Shown: positions 52,143 to 61,538 of the stretch, one piece after another
Layout: every line of letters begins with the position of its first letter
Numbering within the stretch: the stretch's first letter is position 1
Source: Neiella marina
Lineage (GTDB): Bacteria > Pseudomonadota > Gammaproteobacteria > Enterobacterales > Neiellaceae
Assembly: GCF_002165625.1 (NCBI RefSeq)
Contig: NZ_NGNS01000005.1
Coordinates: 155,902-219,901 of the forward strand
Direction of reading: 5' to 3'
Length of the DNA: 64,000 bases
The notes under the pieces: model-generated
Seen by the model: the letters and a program-made list of their open reading frames with translations, nothing else
Databases searched by the model: none
Told to the model about the DNA's origin: nothing
Program-made: the position numbers and the translations under genes

Positions 52143-54484
52143 GAAGCCTCCTGCTGGTGTTGATAATCGGCACATTGTTGCAACGCCCAATACACTCGTT
52201 CGGGTGTCGCAGGGGTATCTAAACGAGGGCTAAAGCGGTAGTCAGTGGTACTGGAAATGGCATCACGCAACGCCGCCCAAACAGCGATACCGAGCATCAA
52301 TGGCGGTTCACCGACAGCTTTTGATAAGTGGATGGTGTCGACTTTGTTGTCCTGCGGGTAAAGCGCGACGTTAAACTGATAAGGCACATCAAATGCCGTT
52401 GGTATTTTGTAATTGGCCGGACTATTGGACAGAATTTGGCCTTGATCATCCCACAGCAATTCTTCCGTGGTGAGCCAACCCATGCCTTGAACAAAGCCAC
52501 CTTCAATTTGGCCGATATCAATTGCTGGATTGAGTGATTTGCCGACATCATGAAGAATATCAACACGTTCGACCTTGTATTCACCGGTTAAGACATCAAT
52601 GCAGACTTCAGCCACTGCGGCGCCATTGGCATAGTAGAAGAACGGCTGACCTTGCCCTGTTTTTTTGTCGTAATGAATTTTTGGGGTGCGATAAAAGCCA
52701 CTGGCTGCCAGTGAAATCCGATTCATGTAAGCCAGCTGAATAAATTCGGCAAAGCTCATTTGCTGATCACCGGCACTAATCGAGCCCTTGTGGTATTGCA
52801 GTTCGTAGTCAGCGATATTGAAATGGCCAGCGGCAAATTGAGCCAAACGTTTTTTGATTTGGTTGCAGGCATCTAATGCAGCCATACCATTGAGATCGGT
52901 GCCCGATGATGCCGCGGTCGGCGACGTATTCGGCACTTTATCGGTGCGGGTTGAACTGACTTTGACCATGGATACCGGCACGTCAAAGGCGGTCGCGACG
53001 ATTTGCTGGATCTTGGTGTATAAGCCCTGGCCCATTTCGGTGCCACCATGACTGATCAGCATGGTGCCGTCGGTATAGATATGCAGTAGGGCGCCGGCTT
53101 GGTTTAGATGCTTGGCGGTAAACGAAATGCCAAATTGCACCGGTGTCAGCGCCAGCCCTTTCTTAACGAATGGGCTTTGCTGATTGAATTCGGTAATGCT
53201 TTGACGGCGACTGCGATAATCGGCGTCATCGGCCAGTTTACGCATTAAATCAGGCAATACATGCTGGCTGACTTGTTGGCCATATGGCGTGATGTCTTGG
53301 CCTGGCTGATATAAGTTGATTAGGCGCACATCGAGCGGATCTTTGCCGAGCGCTCTGGCAACATCGTCCATCAGCGTCTCTGCTGCCATCATGCCTTTGG
53401 GGCCGCCAAAACCGCGAAAAGCGGTATTGGAAACGGTATTGGTTTTACAGCGCACACCGACCACGCGGGCGCTGTTAAATGAATAAGCATTGCTGGCATG
53501 GAACATGGCCCGATCAACAATACCTTCAGATAAATCGGGCGAGCAACCGCACTTGCCAGCTAATAGCATGTCGACACCGAGCAGACGACCATCGTCGTTG
53601 AATCCAGCGCGCCAACGGTTTTTAAAGTCGTGTCGCTTGCCGGTTTGAATCATGTCGTCCTGCCGTGGCATGCGGTACCTAACCGGCCTTTGTTGGCGAC
53701 TGGCAAATAGCGCTGCCATGCATGCTAACGGCGCAGCCTGGCTTTCTTTACCGCCAAAGCCGCCGCCCATTCGTCTGACTTCGGCGACTACTTGGTGAAG
53801 TGGTAAAGCGAGCACTTCGGCCACCAGTTTTTGAATTTCAGTGGGGTGTTGCGTTGACGAGATGACATGAATACCACCATCCTCGTTGGGCCACGCCTGA
53901 CTGATTTGGCCTTCGAGATAAAAGTGCTCTTGGCCGCGCACGTAGATTTCCCCTTCAATCTGATGTGGGGCGGCGTCAATTGCCGCATCAGGATCACCTT
54001 GCAAGTGTTGATGGGGTGGGAGGACAAAGCTTTCAGCGTTGAGCGCATCATCGATGGTGAGGATCGGCGGTAACGGTTGATAGTCGATGTTGGCTAAGCG
54101 AACAGCACGTTGGGCAGCTTCAAAGCTTGTTGCCGCAACGGCAAAAATAGGCTGACCGACAAATACCACGGTATCGCCGGCTAACAGCGGGTCGCCGCCA
54201 TAAACCGGGCCGACATCAACGTGGCCCGGTATATCGGCCTGAACAATGACATCGACGACGCCGGGCGCTTTACGAACCGCATCAAGGTTTATCGCCGTGA
54301 TCTTGGCATGTGCTTGGCTGGACTTGCCCGTCGCTACATGCAATAGCTGATTAGATTGTGGCAAATCATCAATGTATTGCGCTCGCCCGGTTACATGTTT
54401 AATGGCCGATTCGTGCTGCAACGAGGAACCGACGCCATTGATGCTGTTGCGGTTGGTTATTTCCGATTCAACCAATTTACGCAT
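52139..54484 (-). CDS. xdhB: Xanthine dehydrogenase molybdopterin subunit
   Basis: Large Mo-cofactor subunit that hydroxylates hypoxanthine to xanthine and xanthine to urate. 781 residues: Ald_Xan_dh_C N-terminal domain (VTGRAQYIDDLP), MoCo-binding motifs GGFGGKESQAA, FRGFGGPKG, TEMGQGLYTKIQ and the catalytic Glu region AVGEPPLMLG near the C terminus. It overlaps xdhA by eight bases and is followed immediately by xdhC. Confidence 0.97.
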   Translation of the reverse strand: MRKLVESEITNRNSINGVGSSLQHESAIKHVTGRAQYIDDLPQSNQLLHVATGKSSQAHAKITAINLDAVRKAPGVVDVIVQADIPGHVDVGPVYGGDPLLAGDTVVFVGQPIFAVAATSFEAAQRAVRLANIDYQPLPPILTIDDALNAESFVLPPHQHLQGDPDAAIDAAPHQIEGEIYVRGQEHFYLEGQISQAWPNEDGGIHVISSTQHPTEIQKLVAEVLALPLHQVVAEVRRMGGGFGGKESQAAPLACMAALFASRQQRPVRYRMPRQDDMIQTGKRHDFKNRWRAGFNDDGRLLGVDMLLAGKCGCSPDLSEGIVDRAMFHASNAYSFNSARVVGVRCKTNTVSNTAFRGFGGPKGMMAAETLMDDVARALGKDPLDVRLINLYQPGQDITPYGQQVSQHVLPDLMRKLADDADYRSRRQSITEFNQQSPFVKKGLALTPVQFGISFTAKHLNQAGALLHIYTDGTMLISHGGTEMGQGLYTKIQQIVATAFDVPVSMVKVSSTRTDKVPNTSPTAASSGTDLNGMAALDACNQIKKRLAQFAAGHFNIADYELQYHKGSISAGDQQMSFAEFIQLAYMNRISLAASGFYRTPKIHYDKKTGQGQPFFYYANGAAVAEVCIDVLTGEYKVERVDILHDVGKSLNPAIDIGQIEGGFVQGMGWLTTEELLWDDQGQILSNSPANYKIPTAFDVPYQFNVALYPQDNKVDTIHLSKAVGEPPLMLGIAVWAALRDAISSTTDYRFSPRLDTPATPERVYWALQQCADYQHQQEAS

Positions 54485-55922
54485 CGGTAAATACTCCTAT
54501 GGAAAGATCTGGCTGACACAATTCGATGCACGCTTTGCGCAACAAATTACCCGCCATTTGGCTGCGGTAGGCTGCTGATGCCCGAACATCACTCAGTGGT
54601 GTCAGCTCATCCGCCAGTGACGCCATTGCCTTGGTGATGGCCTGTTCAGCAAATTCACCATTGATATCGAGTTGCAGTAGTTGTTCGGTGTCATTCATTC
54701 GAATGGGCGTTGCTGCCATGCCGCCAAAAGCGATGGTCAGCTTGCCTTGCGCGGTCAGTGAAAATGCCCCCATGACGGCAGAAATGTCATCTTCATAGCG
54801 CTTGCTGACTTTATAGAGCTTCACCGGTTGTCGCAGGGCTGAGCGGCTGATCTCAATGCTAGTCAGATACTCGTCGCTGGCCATCGCCGTTTGTTTGTAG
54901 CCCAAGTAAAACTCAGATAGCGCCACTGAGCGGCGTTGGCCTGTGCTGCTGGCCAGATGCAAGATGGCGTCCAGAGCCAACAGAAAAGGCGGGCTGTCAG
55001 CGATTGGGCTGGCGTTACAAATGTTGCCACCTAAGGTGGCCCGGTTACGGATTTGGCGCGAACCGAGTCGGTGCAGCAAGGCAACAAATTCTGGTGCAAT
55101 GTCAGCTAGCTGCCGTTCTAAGTCGCTATAGGTAACAGCAGCGCCGATCAACAGGCTATCATCATCAATGCTGGTCTGGGTTAGCTCGTCGACGTCTGAT
55201 AAATCAATGAACTGGTTAATGGTTTGGTATTGTTGGGTGACTTCAAGCATCAGATCGGTACCGCCGGCGATGAGCCGAGCGCTTGGATAATCACTGATGG
55301 CTTGCTGAAGTTGTTTCTCATTTTTCGGTTTCAGGTAAATTTGGTCAGCTTTCTGAACCGTGGTTGTGCTCGAACAAGGTGCAGTTGATTCGTTGTTGTG
55401 CACAAAGCTGAACGATTGGGCAGGAATTTTTAATGACTGACAACCGGCTTCAACAATCGGGCGATAGCCGGTGCAACGGCATAAGTTGCCAGAAATGGCA
55501 TCGAGCACTGCTTGACGTTGGTGTTCAACTTGCGCAGTGGCTAAATCAGGACGAGCTTGTTTTAGCGCCGCCAGACTCATGACAAAACCCGGCGTGCAAA
55601 AGCCACATTGAGAGCCGTGGCATTCGACCATCGCTCGTTGGGCTGGATGTAGCGTTGGCGCTTGTTGTGCGGTTAAACCCTCGACCGTCATAATGTAGTG
55701 ATTTTCAAGACTAGCGGCGGGGCAGATACAGCTATTAATTGCTTTCGCGGTTAACGACTGGCCGCTGCTCTCGACCACCATTACCGTGCAAGCGCCACAA
55801 TCGCCCGAGGCGCACCCCTCTTTAGTTCCTGTCAGTTGCTGTTGTCGCAACAGTTGCAACAAGCTGGTGTCAGCTGGCACCTGTTGAATATCTATGGCTT
55901 CGTTATTGATATACAGCGCCAT
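54477..55922 (-). CDS. xdhA: Xanthine dehydrogenase FeS/FAD subunit
   Basis: 481 residues. The [2Fe-2S] domain 1 has Cys 37, 42 and 45 (GCASGDCGAC) plus one near 65; domain 2 has CGFCTPGF and NLCRCTGYRP. A FAD-binding domain follows (LIAGGTDLMLEVTQ) and a CO-dehydrogenase flavoprotein C-terminal domain. ATG 55922 has AGGAG upstream and begins at the conserved ALYINNEAID; the frame is open to 56030 but that leader crosses the candidate operator. It is the first gene of the twelve-gene minus-strand operon ending with cupin_5 B. Confidence 0.96.
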   Translation of the reverse strand: MALYINNEAIDIQQVPADTSLLQLLRQQQLTGTKEGCASGDCGACTVMVVESSGQSLTAKAINSCICPAASLENHYIMTVEGLTAQQAPTLHPAQRAMVECHGSQCGFCTPGFVMSLAALKQARPDLATAQVEHQRQAVLDAISGNLCRCTGYRPIVEAGCQSLKIPAQSFSFVHNNESTAPCSSTTTVQKADQIYLKPKNEKQLQQAISDYPSARLIAGGTDLMLEVTQQYQTINQFIDLSDVDELTQTSIDDDSLLIGAAVTYSDLERQLADIAPEFVALLHRLGSRQIRNRATLGGNICNASPIADSPPFLLALDAILHLASSTGQRRSVALSEFYLGYKQTAMASDEYLTSIEISRSALRQPVKLYKVSKRYEDDISAVMGAFSLTAQGKLTIAFGGMAATPIRMNDTEQLLQLDINGEFAEQAITKAMASLADELTPLSDVRASAAYRSQMAGNLLRKACIELCQPDLSIGVFTDA

Positions 55923-56014
55923 TTGCTCTCCTTTTTCGAACGCCGCCAAGCAAGTTGCCCGGGCTGTTCTGAACCACTCTTTGCACTCATAACTGAAACT
56001 AACGAAGCAAATAT

Positions 56015-56030
56015 TTGGCCAATTAGACAA
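56015..56030. promoter_or_regulatory. RutR-box-like operator in the xdhA / ABC-importer divergent promoter
   Basis: TTGGCCAATTAGACAA matches 11 of 14 fixed positions of TTGACCANNTGGTCAA. It lies 93 bases before xdhA and 131 before the ABC ATPase start, so one bound dimer could control both operons, including the regulator gene itself. Confidence 0.55.
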
Positions 56031-56160
56031 TATTTATGAAAATTGGAATTAGTCTCGTTATCAAAATCATCTGGCATAGTTATTGCCTTTTGCTAGTACA
56101 TGGATTCCGTTACCGATGTTTCACCTGTCTAAATAGTCAGGTTTATTGATAGGGAGCAAT

Positions 56161-57690
56161 ATGCGCTTAGAGTTACTCGGCCTGAGCAAACGATATCCCG
56201 GATGTGTGGCTAATGATGCCGTTAGCCTAAAAGTTGAGGCAGGCGAGATTCATGCCATCCTGGGCGAAAACGGTGCAGGTAAAAGCACCTTAATGAAGAT
56301 GATCTATGGCGTGGTCAAACCCGATGAGGGACAAATGCTATGGAACAACAAAGAGGTTGAGATCAAAGGTCCAGCGCATGCTCGTCAACTCGGCATGGGG
56401 ATGGTGTTCCAGCACTTTTCATTGTTTGAAACCTTAACTGTGGCTGAGAACATTGCGTTATACCTAGACCCGAGTGAATTGGGCAGTATGGCTGCATTAC
56501 GACAGCACATTGAGCAAGTTGCCAACGAGTATGGCCTCGCGATTAATCCTGATAGAAAAGTCGGTAGCTTATCGGTCGGCGAACAACAACGTGTTGAAAT
56601 TATTCGCTGCCTAATCCAGGACATTCAGTTGTTGATCCTTGATGAACCGACTGCTGTGTTGACACCTGCTGAAGCTGAACACTTGATAAAAGTGTTAAAG
56701 CAGCTGGCAGCGAAGGGCTGCAGCATCCTCTTCATATCTCACAAATTGCATGAAGTGAACGCCCTTTGCGATCGCGCCACTGTGTTGCGTGCGGGCAAGG
56801 TCACTGGTAGTTGCGTGCCGCGTGATACCTCTCCGGCGGAGATGGCACGCTTGATGTTGGGTGACGGCCTGACACTAACCAAAGCCTTTGAACCCGGTCC
56901 CAGTGGCGATGTGCTGCTGCAACTGAAGGATATCGAGGTGCCACCAACCGATCACTTTGCCATCCATTTGCGTCAGCTCAATCTATCGTTACGGCGAGGA
57001 GAAATTATCGGTTTAGCTGGGGTTGCAGGTAACGGGCAAGATGAACTGGTTGATTTGCTCAACGGCGAGTTAAGCGCAACTAAAGGTCAAGTGCTGTTAG
57101 CTGGGGAGCCGATCCAACGACTTGGCGTACAGCAACGACGCCATAAAGGAATGGCTGTGGTGCCGGCCGACAGAATTGGTCGTGGCGCCGTCGCCACCAT
57201 GAGCCTGAGTGAAAACAATTTGCTCACCGGTTGTATTACCCACGGCGCTAAAGCTGGCTTGATTGACTGGAAAGTTGTCAGTGCGAGGGCAGAGCGCATT
57301 ATTTCCCATTACAAGGTAAAAACCAGCGGCAAGACTGAAATGGCTGGCAGTTTATCCGGTGGCAACTTGCAGAAGTTTATTCTTGGTCGAGAAATCGAGC
57401 AGGCACCGCAAGTACTGGTTTGTTTTCATCCAACGTGGGGTGTTGACGTCGGTGCTGCCAATCTAATTCACCAGCAGTTGATTAAGTTGCGGGATCAAGG
57501 GGCGGCGATCTTGCTGCTCAGTGAAGATCTTGATGAACTCTATCTGTTGTCTGATCGCTTGGGAGCTTTGTGCGCTGGTCAGTTATCTCCGGTGGCGCCA
57601 AAGTCAGAGGTATCGCTGGAGCGATTGGGGCAGTGGATGGCAGGCCAGTTTGATGCTCAACATGACAAGGAGACCTGTCATGCGGATTGA
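56161..57690 (+). CDS. ABC importer ATPase, BMP/purine-nucleoside type
   Basis: 509 residues with two ABC domains in tandem. The first is canonical: Walker A GENGAGKST, signature LSVGEQQRVEI, Walker B LLILDEPTA. The second has a degenerate Walker A (GVAGNGQDE) and signature LSGGNLQKFILGREI, with the WGVDVGA motif, as in nucleoside and BMP-linked importers (B. subtilis NupO-type). The start ATG 56161 has AGGGAG upstream. It overlaps the first permease by 11 bases. It energises import of a purine nucleoside or base. Confidence 0.92.
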   Translation: MRLELLGLSKRYPGCVANDAVSLKVEAGEIHAILGENGAGKSTLMKMIYGVVKPDEGQMLWNNKEVEIKGPAHARQLGMGMVFQHFSLFETLTVAENIALYLDPSELGSMAALRQHIEQVANEYGLAINPDRKVGSLSVGEQQRVEIIRCLIQDIQLLILDEPTAVLTPAEAEHLIKVLKQLAAKGCSILFISHKLHEVNALCDRATVLRAGKVTGSCVPRDTSPAEMARLMLGDGLTLTKAFEPGPSGDVLLQLKDIEVPPTDHFAIHLRQLNLSLRRGEIIGLAGVAGNGQDELVDLLNGELSATKGQVLLAGEPIQRLGVQQRRHKGMAVVPADRIGRGAVATMSLSENNLLTGCITHGAKAGLIDWKVVSARAERIISHYKVKTSGKTEMAGSLSGGNLQKFILGREIEQAPQVLVCFHPTWGVDVGAANLIHQQLIKLRDQGAAILLLSEDLDELYLLSDRLGALCAGQLSPVAPKSEVSLERLGQWMAGQFDAQHDKETCHAD

Positions 57691-58780
57691 AAAACGGCTA
57701 CAGCCATCGCGCGCCATGGTGCTGCTATCACCAGTGTTGGCGCTGGTGCTGACGCTCATCGCCGGAGCCTTGCTATTTAAGATGCTCGGTCATCCGGCGG
57801 GGCTGAGTCTTTATAACTACTTTATCAATCCGATTAGTGATTGGTATGGCGTCTCTGAGTTACTCGTTAAGGTCACACCGTTACTACTTTGTGCCATTGG
57901 TTTGATGCTTTGCTTTAAAGGCAAAGTTTGGAACATTGGTGCCGAGGGGCAGTTTATTTTCGCTGCGTTAGTGTCGGGTTATGTGTCGTTGCAATTGATG
58001 GCCGTCGAAGGCTTTTGGGTACTGCCAGTTATCATTGTCGCCGGCGCGTTAGCCGGCATGGCTTGGGCGGCAATAGCTGCGCTGCTGAAAACGCACTTTC
58101 AAGCCAGCGAAATCTTAACCACCATCATGCTCAATTACATCGCCCTGAATCTGTTGCTGTGGGGCGTGCACGGGCCGTTAAAAGATCCCGATGGTTACAA
58201 TTTTCCAGAATCGGCATTGTTCGCTGACCATACCTTGTTGCCGCTGCTGTCAGAGGATTACCGGGTTACCGTTGCCATCTACATCGCCTTGCTGATGCTG
58301 GCTGTGGTTTGGTTTGTGCTTAGTAAAAGCATCTTTGGTTTTCAGATCAGAGTAATGGGCGAGAGCGCCGGTGCAGCGAAGTTTGCCGGCTATAAAAATC
58401 GTTTGCTGGTATGGAGTTTACTGCTGTTTAGTGGCGCCATGGCTGGCGTAGCTGCGGTATCTGAAGTCAATGGCCCGGTTGGTCAGTTAATCCCAACCCT
58501 CAACCTTGGTTATGGCTATGCCGCGATTATCGTGGTGTTTATGGGGCGTATGCACCCCATTGGCATCTTGATTGCCAGCTTTTTGCTCGGCCTTACCTAC
58601 GTCGGTGGAGAAATGGTGCAGATTGAGCAAGGCATGCCGAAATCGATTGTCGGCTTGTTCCAAGGCATGTTGCTGTTCTTTCTATTGGCCTGTGACCTGC
58701 TCATTCAATATCGCCTTGTCCTACCCGGATTCGGACCCATCCGGTTGCCCTCTGACCGTACAAAACAGGTAGCGTCATAA
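57680..58780 (+). CDS. ABC importer permease, first subunit
   Basis: 366 residues, about nine TM helices, BPD_transp_2-type permease (NIGAEGQFIFAAL, GESAGAAKFAGYKN cytoplasmic coupling loop, LIPTLNLGYGYAAIIVVFMG). The start ATG 57680 has AGGAG upstream and lies within the last codons of the ATPase gene; the longer open frame before it is the ATPase gene read out of frame. Its end overlaps the next permease by one base. Confidence 0.92.
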   Translation: MRIEKRLQPSRAMVLLSPVLALVLTLIAGALLFKMLGHPAGLSLYNYFINPISDWYGVSELLVKVTPLLLCAIGLMLCFKGKVWNIGAEGQFIFAALVSGYVSLQLMAVEGFWVLPVIIVAGALAGMAWAAIAALLKTHFQASEILTTIMLNYIALNLLLWGVHGPLKDPDGYNFPESALFADHTLLPLLSEDYRVTVAIYIALLMLAVVWFVLSKSIFGFQIRVMGESAGAAKFAGYKNRLLVWSLLLFSGAMAGVAAVSEVNGPVGQLIPTLNLGYGYAAIIVVFMGRMHPIGILIASFLLGLTYVGGEMVQIEQGMPKSIVGLFQGMLLFFLLACDLLIQYRLVLPGFGPIRLPSDRTKQVAS

Positions 58781-59703
58781 TGGATATTGCATTTATCGAT
58801 AACGTACTTTTTGCCACCGTACGAACAGCCACACCGCTATTGCTAGTGGCACTGGGAGTGATGATTTCAGAACGTTCCGGAGTCCTCAATTTAGGCCAGG
58901 AAGGGATGGTACTGGTTGGTGCTGCGTTGGCATTCATCGCCGCCTATGTCACAGGCAATATGGGCTGGGGCATCATTGCCGGCGCCTTCGCTGGCATGTT
59001 GGTGTCGGTGTTGTTCGCCTTCATTGCCTTATCATTGATGGCCAATCAGGTTGCCACTGGCCTTGCTTTAACCATCTTTGGCACCGGTTTGAGTGCTTTC
59101 GTCGGCGCCGATTATGTCGGTCAATCGATCGCTGGGCTGAGTCCAATTTCAATTCCGCTGCTGAGCAGCATCCCATTCATCGGCAAAGCTTTTTTCGCCC
59201 AAGACATCATGGTGTACCTCAGCTTTTGCTTGTTCGGCGGCCTCTGGTGGCTGATGCGGGCAACGCGTCTTGGTTTAATTATTCGCTCGGTTGGGGAAAA
59301 CCCTGAAGCCGCCCATGCACTGGGCTATCCGGTCCGCAAAATTCGTTATTGTGCGGTGCTATTCGGCGGCGCCATGGCAGGGTTGGCGGGGGCATATTTG
59401 TCACTGGCATACACCCCAATGTGGTCGGAAGGCATTGCTGCTGGTCGTGGTTGGATTGCCCTTGCGCTGGTTGTATTCGCCAGCTGGCGCGCCAATCGGG
59501 TGTTGTTCGGTGCTTGGTTGTTTGGTTTTGCCAGTATTTTGCACCTGTTGTTGCAAGGCTATGGCTATGCCATCAGTCCCAATTTATTGGCCATGCTGCC
59601 GTATCTGGTGACCATTATCGTGTTGGTGATCATGATGCAACGCAAGCAGGGCGGCAGTGACGCGCCGCGTTCCCTTGGCCGGCCATTTTCACCATCCAGA
59701 TAA
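58780..59703 (+). CDS. ABC importer permease, second subunit
   Basis: 307 residues, about eight TM helices, same superfamily (SERSGVLNLGQEGMVLVGA, TGLALTIFGTGLSAFVG, SVGENPEAAHALGYPVRKIR coupling loop). It pairs with the preceding permease to form the heterodimeric channel. Its start overlaps the preceding stop (TAATG). Confidence 0.92.
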   Translation: MDIAFIDNVLFATVRTATPLLLVALGVMISERSGVLNLGQEGMVLVGAALAFIAAYVTGNMGWGIIAGAFAGMLVSVLFAFIALSLMANQVATGLALTIFGTGLSAFVGADYVGQSIAGLSPISIPLLSSIPFIGKAFFAQDIMVYLSFCLFGGLWWLMRATRLGLIIRSVGENPEAAHALGYPVRKIRYCAVLFGGAMAGLAGAYLSLAYTPMWSEGIAAGRGWIALALVVFASWRANRVLFGAWLFGFASILHLLLQGYGYAISPNLLAMLPYLVTIIVLVIMMQRKQGGSDAPRSLGRPFSPSR

Positions 59704-59738
59704 CGTCAAACAATTTTTATAATAATGAGGAAGAGAAC

Positions 59739-60809
59739 ATGTTGTTAACCCGTTTACGCCAGACATTGGCATTGCTTGCTTTGGTTGCTGTTGGAAATGC
59801 CGTGGCAGAGCCATTGAAAGTTGGTTTTGTTTACGTCTCTCCGGTTGGTGATGCAGGTTGGACGTATATGCATGAGCAAGGCAGGCAAATTGTTAGTGAG
59901 GAATTTGGTGATCAAATTGAAACCTCATTCGTTGAAGGTGTGGCAGAAGGAGCAGACTCTGAGCGGGTGATCCGTAACTTGGCAAAGTCTGGTTATGATC
60001 TGATTTTCACCACCTCATTTGGCTATATGAACCCAACGATTAAGGCGGCTAAGCGTTTTCCTCGGACTACCTTCGAACATGCCACTGGCTACAAGATGGC
60101 CAAGAATGTTGGCAATTACATGACTCGCGATCATGAAGCGCGATATTTAGCCGGTATGGTCGCAGGTGCTATGTCAAAAACCGACGTTTTAGGTTTTGTT
60201 GGTGCGTTTCCAATCCCGGAAGTGATTCGTGGCATTAACGCCTACATGCTAGGTGCACAGCAAACTAACCCAGATATCAAAATGAAAGTGATTTGGGTCA
60301 ACACTTGGCATGATCCGGCGCGTGAACGTGAGGCGGCAGAAAGTTTGATGCTGCAAGGCGCCGATGTGCTGGCGATGCACACTGATTCACCTGCCGTGAT
60401 TCAGGCTGCAGAGGCCAATGGCAAGTACGCGACTGGGTTTAATTCCGATATGAGCGCCTATGGTCCTAAAGCTCATCTGACCTCTGCAATGCAACACTGG
60501 CATAATATGTATCGCGCTAAAATTCAGGCGGTTCTCGATGGCAGCTGGAAACCAACGTCGGTTTGGCATGGCCTTGCAGAAGGTGCGAACGATATTGCGC
60601 CTATTCACAAGGATGTGCCAGAACCAATTGTTGCACTTGTTGAGCAACATAAAGCCCAAATCATTGCTGGAGATCGCAGCGTTTTTCAAGGGCCAATATA
60701 CAATCAAAGCAACACAATAATGGTCTCGGATGGCCAACAAATGACCGACGCTGAGCTGCTGAAGTTCAACTGGTACGTCAAAGGAATCGAAGGAAAGATC
60801 CCTCAATAA
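59739..60809 (+). CDS. BMP-family periplasmic substrate-binding protein
   Basis: 356 residues. A cleavable signal peptide (cut near GNAVA, no lipobox Cys) leads into a BMP domain: VGFVYVSPVGDAGWTYMHEQG, FTTSFGYMNPTIKAAKRFP, DVLGFVGAFPIPEVIRGINAY and GFNSDMSAYGP. BMP proteins of this kind bind purine nucleosides or bases. It belongs to the same operon as the ATPase and permeases. The ligand cannot be read from the sequence. Confidence 0.9.
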   Translation: MLLTRLRQTLALLALVAVGNAVAEPLKVGFVYVSPVGDAGWTYMHEQGRQIVSEEFGDQIETSFVEGVAEGADSERVIRNLAKSGYDLIFTTSFGYMNPTIKAAKRFPRTTFEHATGYKMAKNVGNYMTRDHEARYLAGMVAGAMSKTDVLGFVGAFPIPEVIRGINAYMLGAQQTNPDIKMKVIWVNTWHDPAREREAAESLMLQGADVLAMHTDSPAVIQAAEANGKYATGFNSDMSAYGPKAHLTSAMQHWHNMYRAKIQAVLDGSWKPTSVWHGLAEGANDIAPIHKDVPEPIVALVEQHKAQIIAGDRSVFQGPIYNQSNTIMVSDGQQMTDAELLKFNWYVKGIEGKIPQ

Positions 60810-60830
60810 TTACAGGTGAGTATCTGCGCT

Positions 60831-61526
60831 ATGTCGCCAAAGAACATACAAACACAACAGGATTTTGACCCGTCGGAAACGCCGACGGGTAAGTATAAGC
60901 CGGGCAAAATTAGAGATCGAAATCTAACCACGATCATCACTGCTGCGGCGGAAGAGTTTGTCCACAACGGTTATAAAGGAGCCAGCATTCAAGCGATTGC
61001 CGACCGTGCTGGGATCCCCAAAGCCAATGTTCATTATTACTTTAAGAGCAAATCAAACCTTTATGTCGCTGTGCTCGACAACTTAATCTCCTTGTGGAAT
61101 GACTTTTTAAGTACCGTGAGCGAAGACGATGACCCGGCAACCGTTTTGGATTTATTTGTCCGCAAGAAAGTGGAAATGTCGTACACCCACCCTCGCTCAT
61201 CGAAGCTGTTTGCGATGGAGATCATTCAAGGTGCACCGCATTTAAAAGAGTACTTGCGCACTGATTTACGCCAGTGGGTGAGAGATAAAACCAGAGTATT
61301 TAATGCTTGGATTGAGCAGGGCAAAATGGAACCGGTCGACCCGGTGCATCTGATTTTCTTGATTTGGTCTTCGACTCAGCATTATGCCGATTTTGATGTC
61401 CAGATCCTCACCATCATGAATCGTGCTGAGTATGAACAGGACATGATTGATGACATCGCTGACTTTCTCAGTGGCATGATTTTGCGCGGTTGTGGCCTGA
61501 CGCCAGCAACGAAAACCGCAGGCTAA
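60831..61526 (+). CDS. RutR-family TetR-type regulator
   Basis: 231 residues. A TetR_N helix-turn-helix (about 28-75: ITAAAEEFVHNGYKGASIQAI..KANVHYYFKSK) and a C-terminal domain very like E. coli RutR (PRSSKLFAMEIIQGAPHL, VDPVHLIFLIWSSTQHYADF). RutR senses uracil/thymine and also acts on purine genes. The neighbours here are purine genes, so a purine effector (xanthine or urate) is plausible. Candidate operators are at 56015 and 42309. ATG 60831 is used; a GTG at 60816 would add five residues. It lies between the BMP gene and the deaminase gene and is probably autoregulated. Confidence 0.88.
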   Translation: MSPKNIQTQQDFDPSETPTGKYKPGKIRDRNLTTIITAAAEEFVHNGYKGASIQAIADRAGIPKANVHYYFKSKSNLYVAVLDNLISLWNDFLSTVSEDDDPATVLDLFVRKKVEMSYTHPRSSKLFAMEIIQGAPHLKEYLRTDLRQWVRDKTRVFNAWIEQGKMEPVDPVHLIFLIWSSTQHYADFDVQILTIMNRAEYEQDMIDDIADFLSGMILRGCGLTPATKTAG

Positions 61527-61538
61527 AGGCATAAACCG

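Noticed and set aside
54477..56030. Longer xdhA reading frame starting at 56030
   Set aside because: The extra 36 residues are not part of the ferredoxin domain and run across the promoter and candidate operator; ATG 55922 has a clear ribosome-binding site.
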